In this document: piece after piece, positions 1 to 12,233 of the stretch
Numbering within the stretch: position 1 is the stretch's first letter
Layout: every line of letters begins with the position of its first letter
Notes under the pieces: model-generated
The model's input: the letters and a program-made list of their open reading frames with translations, nothing else
Told to the model about the DNA's origin: nothing
Database searches by the model: none
Translations under genes and position numbers: made by a program
Source of the DNA: Chrysopilus asiliformis
Lineage: Eukaryota; Arthropoda; Insecta; Diptera; Rhagionidae
Direction of reading: 5' to 3'
Length of the DNA stretch: 64,000 nt
NCBI GenBank assembly: GCA_964034945.1
Contig: OZ035960.1
Location: forward strand, 53,066,706 to 53,130,705

Positions 1-912
1 GAGTGTATAAAAGATTCAAAATAAAATCCTATAATTTAAATGAAAAAAAAACGCAGGATATCTAAAGGTTAAACAAGTTTTTTTTTAATTATGCATATTT
101 AGTTTCACTTAATTGGTTTGTTTGTTAATTTTTGTCAAATCTTGTAATCTCTTCTTACTTTCAAAAGAATAAAAAGAATCAAATAAAAGAAAATAAATAA
201 AAAAACAAGTTTTGAAAGTCTTCTAAAAATAACAAAAATAATTTTACGTAAAATCATTTATTTATTTTTGATTGGTCAACATTAATTAAAAACTGAATAA
301 CAGGAAATAAACGAAGGAAAATAGACACGCGTATACACAATTATGATTCATGATGTCTCACACGTGTAAACATAAAGACTATTTAAACGTATATCCATGA
401 TTTTTCGAGGTTTCTTTTAATTAATTGCTTAAAGTCTATGTACACGTATGTCATTAGCAAAACAGAGCTCATGGATAATGGAGAAAAAAAAATCGCATGT
501 CATAACTATTTATTTAAATTATTTATTGAAAAATTCGCAACAGGAAAAATTCAAAACTTGCTCAACAGTAAATTATGCTACAATCTAAATTTATACTTCA
601 ATTTAAATTGTTGTTTACACATCAACAGCAAACAAAAGAATGATAAAAAAAATCATATTAATTAAAATCCAACATTTTTTCTAATCTTTATAATATTAAA
701 ATCTTTTAAAATCTAAACAGTGGAAAACATATAAAAGTCTTTAAAGGGATTGCTTTTTATCCAGTTGAGCAACTTTTTAAGCGGAGTTTAATGCCCTCTA
801 TACTCCAAACGATATCAAATTTATCCATAATTAAAACATTCATCAGATTATAAAAAAGCTAATAATAATAATAATAGAAAAATCAATAAAGAGAATTTTT
901 TTCCTATTTCAG
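1..912. other. AT-rich flank or intron, no gene seen
   Basis: Very AT-rich sequence before the first recognisable exon of the acyltransferase gene. The 75-codon reading frame at 438-665 is low-complexity and shows no family signature. The N-terminal exon or exons of the downstream gene are expected to the left of the window, so this is probably an intron. A polypyrimidine run and AG at 901-912 form the acceptor of the first visible exon. Confidence 0.5.
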
Positions 913-3900
913 TTTCATCAAACAATTAAAACGTACCTGAATGATCGAGTATGGAAATTCTACTTCTATGTTGCAAAAAATTGGCCCGACGAACCAGTTA
1001 TTTTACATTTTCCAGGATGTACCCTAACGGTATTTATATTTTAAAAAAAAATTTCTAAATATTAATTTTTGCCGAAATATTAAATGTTTTTAATAATTAA
1101 TTTTCAGCCTAATAAAAATATGTACGAAAGTTTTGGCATATTTTGCCCAACATCAAAAATCGAATGTGTTGATTTGATGGAAACGGAAGACATTTTGATT
1201 AATTGGAAAAATCCTTTGTACCTGAATTTTACGCACATCGGAATAATGAATCGATTAGATTCATTCTATTCAGCGATTGGTGTGATGGAGAGATTGGCTG
1301 GTGACATTTACGTCTACAGAAAACTTTCAAACGAATTGCAATTGGAAAGGTGAGTTTATTGAGCAACTCAAACGAAAAAGAATCAATTTTTTTTATAAAT
1401 ATTTTCATCGTATTTATTTAATTGATGAAAGGACAACACCGACACACAATCTTATTTGTTTTTTTTTAACAGGTTGCCGTCCGATGAAGTGGAAATGAGA
1501 CGATTGACCGTTGATAATGTCAAAGCCATTCACGATCTCTATCCTGCCAGTGAAATTGAATGTGTCGAAGTATTTGAAAAATTAGTCGAAACTCTTCCTG
1601 GTGTCGGTATATTTCGTAAAGATACTGACGAGCTAGCCGCATGGATGGTCCATTCGTATTATGGAGCTATGTTTTCAATGCAAACTCGCCCAGAATTTCG
1701 TAGAAAAGGGTAAGCAAAATTCCATTAATTTATCAAAAGGAACTAATTAGAAAATCGTTGTTTTGTTGTTACCTACATTTATTTTTATAAATTTATTACT
1801 AGACGATAGCACCCAGTGTAATCCCCTTTTTATCTGTTTGTAGACCGACAATTTTTATTTAAAAATTAAATATTAATGAAAGCAACAGCAAAATCGACTG
1901 AAGAACTGAAAATTTTAAATATGCAATAGCACAACAAAAAGGCGTGTAGTGACATTCATTGGATTTATTTGTTTCTCTCGAAAACGCCTGCTTAACGAAA
2001 GTATCGAATTCCTCACCATGAAATATTTTTGTGATATTATGTTGAAAAGATAGCAATTTGAATTCTAAAACATTCAAACGTTTGTCGTGAGAAAACTCTA
2101 GTTCTGCGCGGCAGTTATGTGTCAAAAAACAGATCACAATCGCGCGGATCGAAATTTTCAACAAAATTGCGGCTAAAACTGCCGCGAAATTTTTACTTCC
2201 TATTGGAGTGGTCCAATTTAGCTCATTCAAGAACTTGAAGGCTGTCCATAGAACACGTCAAAGCTGAAATTATCAGTTCCCGAAAAACAATTTTTCAGTT
2301 TTCTGTCCTGATAACTAGATTTTTAATTTTTAGGTAAGCAGCAATAAAAAATTAGCTTCAGTTTTACATAGTTTTCGAAACATACATCGAACCCATAAAT
2401 AGAAGAACACAATTGTGGCAAACAACTCTGTATCTCCAAAATTGAAACTAACCCAAATGAACCAGTGCACATTTTAACCCTTTCGGCACGCATGGTACAT
2501 TATATGTACCACCAAAATTTCAAACATTACTAAAAACTAGAAATTGCATGCTAAATGGTCTCTATTTGTACCAGAACGTTTCTAAAACTCTTCTTTACGC
2601 AAAATAACTGTAATTATCGTTTTGCTTCTCGCTTTCCTGTCTCATATTGTCCAGTTTTGTGAAGGAAGTCGACTGAACAACACGCACGAATGGTTCAAAA
2701 GAGTACCACTTAACATCCCGACTGGTACATTTGTGTACCACCTCCCACCATGTAACCCCCCTACGAAGGATCAAGATCTTTGCACGGATAGTATCTATAG
2801 CGGCTAATAAACATATGGAACATTTAAATTCGAGTTCTACTCGGCTACACGAATTGCGTGCCGAAAGTGAGGTCAAATAACTCACAAAGAATCAAATATT
2901 GATTTAATCAAAATAAGCATTGTATATGAATTAGAGCGATTCAAATAACATTTCCGTTATGTCGGATACCGATTGCTCGAAGACATATATGCATAAAAAC
3001 AGTAAATAGATTTAAAACAGGAATAAAATATCTTGTAAATAGATCAAGGGTGAGTGAGTGACTAAAGCCTAATCTAGACTAACGATTGCGAATACGATTT
3101 AAGCTTCTCGACCAATGAGATCAAAGCTTTCAACGATAGAGACATCAAAGCTTTGATCTTATTGCTCAAGGAAGCTCAATTGTAATTGTAATCGAAATCG
3201 TTGTCTGATTTGGGCTTAAGGCCGAATCGAACCGTCGGTCGAGCCGAGAATCTAAAAAAAAACATCGCCACAATTACTAAACCAGTGAATACGACTTAAT
3301 TTCTTGGAAATGCAAAAACACTTAAATACAAAACGCTTAAATTCTGTCACAAAGATTTTGCAGCATTTCTCATACAAATACAATACACGAATAAATTCAA
3401 CATGGATAATTGCAGTAAATGTGTCGCACTCAAGTTCACAAATGACAAAATTACATTAATTTTTACACGCTTAAATGCAAATCTGCAAAAATGAAATATA
3501 ATTGAATTACAAATTTTGAAAAAGGCACATCTCCGATCTGTTTTCAGCTGTGATTTCACATCTGTCGACCACTGCAGATTGCCTTCATAAAAATTTTGAG
3601 GTTTTTGTTAGGTTTTTATACCCTATATTGTAAAAGCAACCTATAACAAAATCCTAGATCAAATTCTAACTGAAATAATTAGTACTAATTTAAATTGAAT
3701 AATTTAAATAATTAAATAAATTCAATAAGTACACAAAAAAGCTATCCCCACACGGAAAAGTATTAAAACGAAAACAATTAGACTTATCCCAGGAATTTCA
3801 AGGTCGGCCCACTCAATTTAAGTCACTTTGGCGACCATATACATAAATACCGATAGAGTCCGCAGGGACGTGGGTTAGAGTTTGTACGGTTTTTTTTTTA

Positions 3901-4564
3901 AATGTTTGTACCGAGTCTTATAACACAAGTAGTTGTTTCGGATTTTTTCTAAATTGATGTTTGTCGCATTTTTGTGAATAAAGCTTGACCAAACATTGGC
4001 GCATTTGAAGTAGTGCGAAACTAACCTTCTTCTCTAAGGTTGTCGTACCTTTCAAATCTTTTTTAATTGGAGTTGTTTCCAGATTTTAATCTTCTTAGAT
4101 TTCATGTCAGCTACATGACAAAGAGAACAAATATGCGAAGAAGTTTCATTGATATTTTTTCTTTTTATTCACAAACTATTAAAATATATTTGAAAAAAAG
4201 CTAAATAAATTAAAAAAACACTTTCAGTTATCATAACAAATGTTTATAAATATTTTATGTATTTTTTAGATATGGAATTCATTTAGCCCGATCGTTAACA
4301 AAAAAAGTGATTGAACGTGGATACAAGCCATTTGTAGTTATACGTCCCGAAAACGATGCATCGAGAAGTTTATATATGAAATTAGGTTTTGAAAAGGTCT
4401 ATGAAACTGTCCGAGCTACTCTAAGACCCCATGATAACAATGAACAGCAGGATGGTCAACGAGATGAGGGAATTGAGGATATGCTAACAGAAAAATGCAT
4501 CATTAAAAACGACGACGAAAACGATGAAGCTAAAGATGAAGGAATTGATGAAGATGCTAATTAA
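913..4564 (+). CDS. GNAT-fold N-acyltransferase (GLYAT-like), 3' part, 4 exons
   Basis: Four exons are visible: 913-1029, 1108-1349, 1473-1709 and 4270-4564 (stop 4562-4564). Each is flanked by GT and AG, and the reading frame runs through all joins. About 297 codons are present. The start exon lies outside the window or was not recognised. The C-terminal half carries the GNAT acetyl-CoA site: a beta strand (MFSMQTRPEF), then RRKGYG across the exon 3/4 junction matching the R/Q-x-x-G-x-G/A loop, then the GNAT-typical ending ENDASRSLYMKLGFEKVYET. The N-terminal half resembles the insect glycine-N-acyltransferase-like proteins. These enzymes move an acyl group from CoA to an amine; the substrate cannot be read from sequence. 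The last 50 or so residues are an acidic D/E-rich tail unlike the fold and may be disordered. The last intron (1710-4269) holds MITEs. Confidence 0.8.
2478..2867. mobile_element. piggyBac-type MITE, right end decayed
   Basis: The left end is TTAA (2474-2477) followed by CCCTTTCGGCACGC. The right end near 2855-2867 reads GCGTGCCGAAAG, the inverted match, but the outer GG and TTAA are lost. The interior carries several GTACC/GGTAC motifs. The layout matches other TTAA elements in the window. It lies in the last intron of the acyltransferase gene. Confidence 0.55.
3064..3219. mobile_element. small foldback MITE
   Basis: Inverted arms at about 3064-3108 and 3170-3219 are imperfect, sharing the AAGCCTAATC/GATTTGGGCTT ends and the TAACGATT and AGCTTC blocks. 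An inner inverted pair around ATCAAAGCTTT lies at 3120-3162. There is no coding capacity and no clear target duplication. It lies in the same intron as the preceding element. Confidence 0.45.
3220..4269. other. Remainder of acyltransferase intron
   Basis: AT-rich unique-looking sequence without a convincing exon, ending at the acceptor before 4270. The 70-codon frame at 3347-3559 (minus) has no recognisable features. Confidence 0.4.
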
Positions 4565-6070
4565 ATTTTTTTTTCATTATTATTAAACTACAAAAATTGA
4601 TTTTAACTAAAAGAAAAGAAAAGCTTAATTTTGACGTCAAAAAAATGCTTATCAAAATGTTCAGCAATCCTTTTCTTCAAATAATAATAACCGAAAAATT
4701 CCTTTGATTAACACAAAAACAAAAACAAAAATAAATAAATACAAGCTTCATACGTAATACTGTATCAATAAGCACAAAAATTAATGAAAAAAAAAACTAT
4801 CTAATATCGTTTTTAATTTTATTTCCGTTATAAGATTTTTGTGAATTTTATTTCAATATAGTAGATACCGAAATTAATTTTAAATATTATTTTTTACAAT
4901 ATGTATATTGATATATTTAAATACTTTTCAGTTTTTAGAAATTCATTAATATAATATTTTACAAAATTGTACACGTAAGGGCCGTTTGTATCAACGAAAC
5001 ATATAAACTTAAGCTCAGCTTAATTTACTTAAGTTTGAGAGCTTAAAGTTTAATGGATAGTCTTTGCAAATAGTTCTGAATTTTTATTATATTTTACAAC
5101 CAAATATTTTTGACTACGGGAAAAATATCGGATTTTACAAAAATAAAAATAATGATTTTAGAAATTAAACTTAAAACTGCTTGAAACTCTTGAAACACTT
5201 TTAAAGAGCGAATGAAAAAGATCAAAAGATGTGCTTTACCTAGTCATATCCTCCTTTAATTAAGATAAAATTATAAAGAGAAACATTCCTTTCTGTATGA
5301 ATACACTACATTCTGTAATATTACAATAAATTTATCATAATTGAAAATTTGAATTAAAAAAAAACATAATAAAATGAGAACTTAATAAAATAATTATAAC
5401 TAATTAAATGCGTAAACACAAGAAATTAACAAAGAAAAAAAACAAAATTTAACAAAATTAATTATATATGAAGAAAAAACAGAACTTCACTAGGGAGGTC
5501 CAAATTCGTGATGATTTGTATTCAGTTGTGTGGTAGGATTTAATAACGAAAATTATAATGACATACTATTAAAACCAATTATAATACTTTTAATTCGTTA
5601 CTAAAGCTTTATTTAAAGAAATGATAATAAATTAAATTGAGAAATTGAAGAAAAATCAAATGAGCTAAGAAAAATAATACAAACATAAAGAGGAAATCAG
5701 TCTAGTCTTTTTAGCTAGAATTGGAAAACAAAATTTTCAAATTTAATAAAAGTAGATTTTCTTGATGAAAAAACAGATCAAATATGCAGTTTTATTATTG
5801 CTTTTCTAGAAATCTAATTTCATGCAGATGCCCTTTCCACGGTACTTTCCAATCAACCATAGTAACTAACCAGCTGTTGATAACCATAATTTTCTAAGTA
5901 CTTTTCTTGGTATTAAGTACTTTTCTTAGTAAGAGCACCGAAACATAAGCAATTTGAGTATCAGGTTCCGAATTTTAAAACCGGGCACCCGGCTGTTTTT
6001 AGCTGTCCCAGTGAAAACGTCAACCACCAAATAATTCTGTTGAAAAAGGAATGAGGTGAGTGGACTTACA
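4565..6070. other. Intergenic, AT-rich
   Basis: Downstream of the acyltransferase stop. An AATAAA-type signal occurs near 4727-4737 and could serve polyadenylation. A GGCCGTTTG block at about 4981 resembles the terminal repeat of the short insertion at 56482-56608. Nothing else is recognised. Confidence 0.35.
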
Positions 6071-6074
6071 TTAA

Positions 6075-6297
6075 CACGTTCGTGACATCGTGTACCACTG
6101 GTGGTACATGTACAGTTTTTTAAAACCGCGCGAGTAAATAGTGAGGTAATTTTTTTGTGGTCGTAAATTCTTATTTCTAAATGATCAAGAAGTATATCAG
6201 TGCGAAGTCCAAATCCACCCACCCACCCACCAGTCCACCCGTGGTACACGATGTCCAAATGTAAAAAAAAGTTGAAAAAGCAAATGTCACGAACGTG
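6075..6297. mobile_element. piggyBac-type MITE with TTAA duplication
   Basis: TTAA at 6071-6074 and 6298-6301 flanks a 223-bp element whose ends are CACGTTCGTGACAT and its exact inverse. The interior contains a palindromic GTGTACCACTGGTGGTACA block. There is no ORF of its own; reading frames here are incidental. TTAA targets with short inverted ends are the hallmark of the piggyBac superfamily. Confidence 0.75.
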
Positions 6298-6301
6298 TTA
6301 A

Positions 6302-7019
6302 CGCGTGTGGTTACAACTGTTTTTTCTTTTTTGAAAAGATTGATATTTCTGTAGACAAACAATGGGTATATACAATTTTGGAATCTTCACAAAAAACATT
6401 ACCTTTTTGCTAAATTTGAATAATCTCAATTATTTAATTAACAAAAAACATTACTTTTTTTTGAAAAAATCTCGATTATGTCTATTTACTTTCATAATTT
6501 TTGGGCTATATGTCATATTGGTCATATTATAGCCCGAAAATTATCAAAATAAATTATATTAAAATCCAAATAGTTGGGAAATTCAAGTATTTGATATCTA
6601 TTTACGATAAGAGGCTAAAATGAAGACCATTTTAATATATTTCATACTTTCTTTAATTATTTTTTCGAAAAAGTGTTACTTTACAACCAATTCGTAAAAA
6701 TATTATTTTTCACTTTTTAATGATAATATCTTGACAACGGTAAAATATTTCTAATAACGTTAAAAGACAAAATTGTAGGAATTCCCATTTTATTCAAATC
6801 ATACAGGGCGCCACCAAAAAAAACCGTTCATTTTCGATAAAACCGCAAAACACTGTTTATTTTTTAAAATAACGGTATAAGCCGATACTGGTTTGAGGTA
6901 TCGAGTTCTAGTAACTGACCAATAGCTAGAAAATTTAATTGTCTCCAACATTGATCAGCCATAAGACTACCGAAAAACGAGTAGTTTCGTAGTAAATTGC
7001 AAAAAAAAACGAAATTGCG
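6302..7019. other. Intergenic, AT-rich, nothing recognised
   Basis: No exon, RNA or bounded element was seen. The text is AT-rich with short homopolymers. Confidence 0.35.
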
Positions 7020-7560
7020 ACTTTTTATACTCTATATGATATAAATATAGGATTATATTAGATTTAGCATATCGTTTATAATGCATAGAACCAATCATCG
7101 GACACAAAAATTAACTACACCAGGGTGTTAGGGATGACAAAAGATTTTGATTTTCGCATTTCCGTCCGATCCGTTCATCCATAAACACTATAACTTTCAA
7201 AAGGATTGAGCTAGATACTTGAAATTTTGTATAGTTACATGGATATGCTAAGTTCTTGAACGGACAAAATTTGACCCATAAAACAAAACATATTTTTACA
7301 ATTTTCTCGAAAACGGCGAATCCTATTGAAAAATATTGAAAATATACATTTTGTCGGTCATCATATAGATCATATTATGTTTAAAAATGTTTGGCTTTTC
7401 ATATGATTAACGGATTTTCACCAGAAATTGTAGGATCGTCTCATTGCAAGACCAAATGTGCCTGTAAAATTTCTAGGTTCTAGCTTAATACAACTAAAAC
7501 TACAACAATAAAAACCTACCTTCTAAATTCTGCTCATTTTTCCAAAGGCCCCGCTTATAT
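7020..7560. repeat. Diverged relative of repeat family R
   Basis: The order of blocks (ATACTCTAT start, ACACAAAAATTAACTACACC, TTCCGTCC, GGATTGAGCTAGA-ACTTGAAATTTTG) follows that of the family R copy at 62243-62803 but at much lower identity. It is probably an old copy or a related subfamily. Confidence 0.4.
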
Positions 7561-7655
7561 TCACGAAAAAATTCGTTTGTTTCAAATGGCTTGAAATAAA
7601 AATACAAAACAAAAAACAGACAGAATTATTATGTGTTCAGCCCTTTTCATATATA

Positions 7656-8132
7656 CAGTGTGACCTCGATAAACGCAACCCTCATAGAACGCAACTCCTC
7701 GGTTAACGCAACACCTAAAATTTTGTACTGTTGACTCTGTAAACGCAACTTTCAAAAATGATTGACTCGATTAACGCAACTTTTTCATTTCGAACGAAAA
7801 AAAAGAAAGAAACAGTACAGGCTGTTCCTTGCGTTAAATGGGCAGAGCAAAATGCCATTGCAACAGAACTTGTTCTAGCTATCCAAAACATTAAAGAAGT
7901 GGCTATCACAAAACAAAAAACAAACAAAAATATCGGGATCTTTAATCAAAGACTAATTTTTAAAAAATCGTGGTTATGTTTTGTTCATAAAAATTTTAGT
8001 GAAATAAAACTTTTGTTCAGTCATAGAATGTCGTTTAATGGCTTTTGTTTCCTTTTTTGAAACATATCGGTACTGACTCGGTTATTGCAACACGGTCTGG
8101 CCACTATAGTTGCGATTATCGAGTTCACACTG
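7656..8132. mobile_element. pogo/Tigger-like (Tc1-mariner) non-autonomous element
   Basis: The ends are inverted repeats of about 25 bp (CAGTGTGACCTCGATAAACG versus CAGTGTGAACTCGATAATCG), flanked by TA at 7654-7655 and 8133-8134. The motif AACGCAAC repeats near the left end, as in Tigger-type subterminal regions. A 100-codon frame at 7758-8060 includes a stretch (ETVQAVPCVKWAEQNAIATE) that could be a remnant of an ancestral transposase, but it is too short to place. No DDE region remains. Confidence 0.7.
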
Positions 8133-8208
8133 TATATCTATAACCGCTATACAGGAAATGATGTTAGATTCCCATACAAAGCGAAAAAGAAGATAGCACA
8201 AAAAAACA

Positions 8209-8593
8209 TACCTAGATAATCAGTGCCCATAGTAGCATCTGAACCCATTTTTAACTCGTAGCCGACAGTCGTAGCTGACAAAACGCTTTTGTTTTAGAAA
8301 GCTTAAAAGCTTCTATTGCATCGACGAAGAATAAAATGCCGAAACGAACCGACTACGATCGTTTGCTAGATATCCTCTTCCCTTTGTGCCTTTCGGCGAT
8401 CAAATAGAATGTTGGATTTACTTGTTTGTTTTTCTATTTCGCCTTTACCATCATTGCATGCGACTTCAATTTAGAGTGCCAATAAAAGCTTTCAAGCTCT
8501 GCCATGAGCCAACAAAAGCGTTTTGTCAGCTACGACTGTCGGCTACGTGTTAAAAATGGGTTCAGATGCTACTATGGGCACTGGTTATCTGAG
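8209..8593. mobile_element. Foldback MITE with ~83-bp inverted arms
   Basis: The left arm 8211-8293 and right arm 8511-8593 are inverse copies with only a few mismatches, for example GATAATCAGTGCCCATAGTA against TACTATGGGCACTGGTTATC. The loop is about 215 bp and non-coding. Target duplication is unclear, so the superfamily is not assigned. Confidence 0.7.
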
Positions 8594-8609
8594 TATGTTT
8601 ATTTGTGAA

Positions 8610-8655
8610 GATAGGTAGCGCAGCGGTCTTCGTGAACGTCTAGTTCGAATACAAG
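8610..8655 (+). repeat. tRNA-like A and B boxes, possible SINE head
   Basis: GGTAGCGCAGCGG (8614-8626) fits a Pol III A box and AGTTCGAATAC (8642-8652) fits a B box, at a near-tRNA spacing. The intervening sequence does not fold into a convincing anticodon arm. A tRNA-derived SINE head or a tRNA pseudogene is more likely than a functional tRNA. Confidence 0.35.
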
Positions 8656-9027
8656 AAATGGCGTGGCGCTGATGTCGTAAAGTGGTTCGCCGTAAATATT
8701 CAGCTGTTAAATTTTTTTCGTATATTGTTTATTTATTGAATAAAAAGTTTAGATTGGTATTCCAATGCTTCAACTGTTCGAATGTTTCAAATTCACACAG
8801 GTAAGTGTTCAAACATTACACATAGCTGAATATGTGGGGTCGACAACTTACGTTTCCCGATATATTTGGCTACCGTCTCCTATATATTAGTTACTAGAAT
8901 TTGGACCCGGCTTCGCCCGGCTAAAAGCGTGAATAGAAAAAAAACTTAGGAAAACTAAATTCATTTGGTTAAAAATTAGGTAGCCTGCATGCTGTTCGTT
9001 AGTTTTTTCTCTTCGGAAAATGATTAA

Positions 9028-9335
9028 CCCATTCGGTGTTTTGATTCCATATGGCAACGCAGTTACAAATTTGAATTGACTTATTATTTATTTATTTTCA
9101 ACACTCTATTCTCATTTAGTGCACCTTTAAGTGCATTTGTCACCCAATTTTGATTTTTTGAGTAAAAAGCTGGACTACAGTGGACGTATTTGTAAAAAAT
9201 AAAAAATTTTAATTTTTTTTTGTTTTTGTTTTTTTTTTTTGGTTTTGTTTTAAATGAATACTAATAGCTTAAACATCATTAATTTGTATAGAGAGTATTT
9301 TTAACCCCCATAGAAAAAAACATGTACCGAACGGG
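9028..9335. mobile_element. piggyBac-type MITE with TTAA duplication
   Basis: TTAA at 9024-9027 and 9336-9339 flanks ends CCCATTCGGT and ACCGAACGGG, inverted with one mismatch. The element is 308 bp, non-coding, and nested in an older non-LTR remnant. Confidence 0.65.
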
Positions 9336-9674
9336 TTAACAAACTAACAAAAAATTCCAGCACTTGCATTCGGTATTACTTTACCCCCCTCCGCTTACTC
9401 TCCCACCTATCGGGCTACTGTTTAATGGATCTGTCTTGGGGCTGAGCCCCCGACAAACATCTATGACAAATTTCAGGCCAATCGGTTCAGTAGTTTCCCC
9501 GCGAAAGAGTAACATAGAGGAAGAGCTAAGTTTCGAGATCACTTTACCCCCTCCCCTTGCTCCCCCCACCCCTCGCGCTACTTTTCCGTATGCCTATGTT
9601 GGAACCAGAACTACCACAGACACTCATGCCAAATTTCAAGTCAATCGGTTCAGCCGTTTTTGCGTGAAAGAGGA

Positions 9675-9705
<31 letters not shown>

Positions 9706-9706
9706 C
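9675..9706. repeat. (ACAG)n microsatellite
   Basis: About seven to eight tandem ACAG units near the 3' end of the non-LTR remnant. Confidence 0.9.
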
Positions 9707-9861
9707 CAACTCATTTTCATTTTTATATATTAGTATGATATGGCCCTATGGTAACTGATACCACTTTACCTTACGTTAAGCAGTGACGTAATATGAAGGC
9801 CTTTTTTCAGGGGTCCGAAGAAGCCCACAAAAGAGGAACCATAGCAACGGTTACGGATAAG

Positions 9862-11865
9862 TAAAACCATAGACAAATTATATAAAGACTGTTTTTTTCT
9901 AACAACTCAACTTAGTGCAAAACCGAAATTCAAAATAATACCCCATCGTGACGTAGCAGCTGCCGACTAGCCACAAGCAGCCACAAGCAGCTGTGGTGAT
10001 CGCCTATACATGCCGCTGCTTACATTCGCCCTTTGTTAAAACCAGTTTTCGTTTCTAGTTCGTTTGATTCTCGTTGAATTCTTATGCAAGCGACACGAAG
10101 CGGGGGCAAGTGTGTTTGGTGTTTTTTTTTTGTGTGTTTGTATTTTGTGTGTGTGTTTTTTTGTGTGCGCGCATTTTTTTCCTTCCGCAGGTTTTCGATT
10201 TGAATATTTTGATTTCTAACAATAAATATGTGACATGAGAAAATTTTTAGTTTGTGTGTTAATTCAAAATTTTTTTTGAACTTTAAACGTTAAAATAATC
10301 ATCAAACTAAAAATTTTATCTTGTTATATTTTGTTCCTATTTTTAAATTGCTTTTTAGAATGTAAGTTTCAAGTTTTATCAAATTTCCACAGAATTGTAG
10401 TTTGATAAAGCAAGTAAATGTATTTTATTTAAACAATTTAAAGTATGATTTAAACAATTCAAAAAAAAGATGTGAGCATTACATGACTTTCTTCTGCAAT
10501 ATTTAAAGTTTCCGAAAAAATATGTGAAAAATATTTTTTTTCAAATTATCTCATGAACCGTTAGAGATATGTAAAAACTTCATACTCGACTTGAATGGAG
10601 CTTGAAAGTCACCTTTGTTTTTTTTTAACTTTTTTCATTTGGATGTAGTTAGGGACCTAAAAAAAAGATACCCGTATTTTTTTGTTTCGTGGAATAAATT
10701 CCAGTAGGCGGAGAGGAGGGGGTCAAAGTCGGCGAAAACTCGAAATCACAAAAACTTTAAAAATTTGTGACGGCTTAACCGATTGAAATGATATTGAACA
10801 TTTTGGAAAGGTAATTCCTTGTCACAAAAAATATTTTTTGACTTCCTCCCCCTCCCCCTCACCGTCATATTGTGAAATTCAATTTAGTGACGAAATTTAA
10901 AATATCTCATGAAAAACAGCAACAACTTCAAAGGTTTAAAAGTGTCAAAATACTTCCAGAAACTCAAAATTTTCACAGATTTATTCCAGACGCAAACTTT
11001 CTCAAAGAAAAAAAAAACTTTTTCTTTTAAATGAATTTCTAATTAATTTTAAACTCCTAAATCTTTTGAGTTAATATTATGTACAGAAATCGTAAAAACC
11101 AATCTAAAATCAGTAAAATATATACAATTTTCTTGTATTCGATTTTTTTTTGATTTTTTTTTTAAATAACGCATTTACCCCCAAATTTTATTTTTATTGT
11201 CACTAAATTGAATTTTACAATATGACGGTGAGGGGGAGGGAGAGGAAGTCAAAAAATATTTTTTTGTGACAAGGAATTACCTTTCGAAAATGTTCAATAT
11301 CATTTCAATCGGTTAAGCCGTTACAAATTTTTAAAGTTTTTGTGATTTCGAGTTTTCGCCGACTTTGACCCCCTCCCCTCCGCCGACCGGTCGGTATTCT
11401 ACCAAACAAAAAAATACGGGTAATTTTTTTTAGATCCCTAACAATATCCAATCGAGCAAAGTTAAAAAATCGAATTTAACTGTAAACGAGAGTATGAGTT
11501 GAGGTGGAGTTCACCTAAAATTAAAAATGTAGGCAATATTATTTCCTTTAATTTTGATTATATGCATTTTTTCTCACAAGCGCAATGTTCGAGAAATTTG
11601 TATTCAAGAAAAATTGTATGGGAGGTAACCGTTGTAGCTAGCGGTACTTTCCCAAAAGTTGATAGAAAACTACGATTTCGGTAAAACTTCGTGTTGATCG
11701 GAGAGTTTGAAAATGAATTGAATGTTTTTCTTCGGCCAAGCGACATGCTCCGCTGCTCGTGTGCGCTGCCAACCGCATGCATATCTGCTGCTTTGGGGGA
11801 TTATTTTTCAAAGCTGAGTTGTTAGAGAAAAACAGTCTTTATATAATTTGTTTATGGTAAAACTT
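9862..11865. mobile_element. 2-kb element with long inverted repeats
   Basis: The outer ends (9864-9915 and 11814-11863) are inverse copies sharing AAATTATATAAAGACTGTTT and TAACAACTCA. Inner arms at about 10615-10892 and 11200-11470 are a second, roughly 270-bp inverted pair containing GAGGGGG-rich, TCGGCGAAAACTCGA and GTGACAAGGAATTACC-type blocks. The left arm is about 300 bp longer than the right. No protein is encoded. Part of the interior is repeated at 57200-57690. Such structure fits a foldback or MULE-like element; the superfamily is undecided because the target duplication is not clear. Confidence 0.65.
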
Positions 11866-12225
11866 AGCGCCGTAGGCGAAATTTCATTGTTTTTTCTAAA
11901 TTTTCGTTTTTTTGCAAAACTGTTTTTTTTTATAAATGCAAAACTGTTTTTCTGTGACCAGAAGTCGATATCCTCATACCGTTTTCAAAAAAATCTGTGT
12001 ACCTTTTAAGAAACTTTGTAAAACCAATTTTGCGTCGTTACCGTAACAGGCCCTCGTCCACATCCTTCGTGGTCAAGTCAGTAACAGAGATCATGGCGTC
12101 ACTCTGATTAAGTCCAACTAATAGATTCTAGAATCGAAACTTGTTGTTTCCTATCAAAAAGATCTCCAGTCCCTCATTGTTCAAATAAGGTTATTGGGTT
12201 AACTACATACTTGTGGCCATGAGAT
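11866..12225. other. Intergenic, nothing recognised
   Basis: No exon or bounded element. The sequence is interrupted at 12234 by a hAT element and resumes at 13420. Confidence 0.35.
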
Positions 12226-12233
12226 ATCTGTAC

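Larger units (their letters stand above)
8895..9740 (+). mobile_element. Non-LTR (RTE-like) 3'-end remnant
   Basis: It begins near a GGACCCGGCTTCGCCCGG block and ends in an ACAG microsatellite then TTTATATATTAGTA. Two related internal units contain CAAATTTCA(G/A)(G/T)(C/T)CAATCGGTTCAG followed by CGAAAGAG or GTGAAAGAGGAACA. This style is common at the 3' ends of insect non-LTR elements. No reverse transcriptase remains. A TTAA MITE is inserted at 9028-9335. The class assignment is inference. Confidence 0.4.

Noticed and set aside
438..665. 75-codon plus-strand frame as an N-terminal exon of the acyltransferase
   Set aside because: Composition is N/K/L-rich low complexity, there is no splice donor in a useful phase, and it has no resemblance to the family's N-terminus.
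1859..2230. 123-codon minus frame inside the acyltransferase intron
   Set aside because: No domain, no conserved phrase, no supporting splice sites.
9364..9738. 124-codon frame ending in repeated TDRQTDRQT
   Set aside because: It reads through a non-LTR tail and its microsatellite; proline-rich text comes from CCCC tracts.
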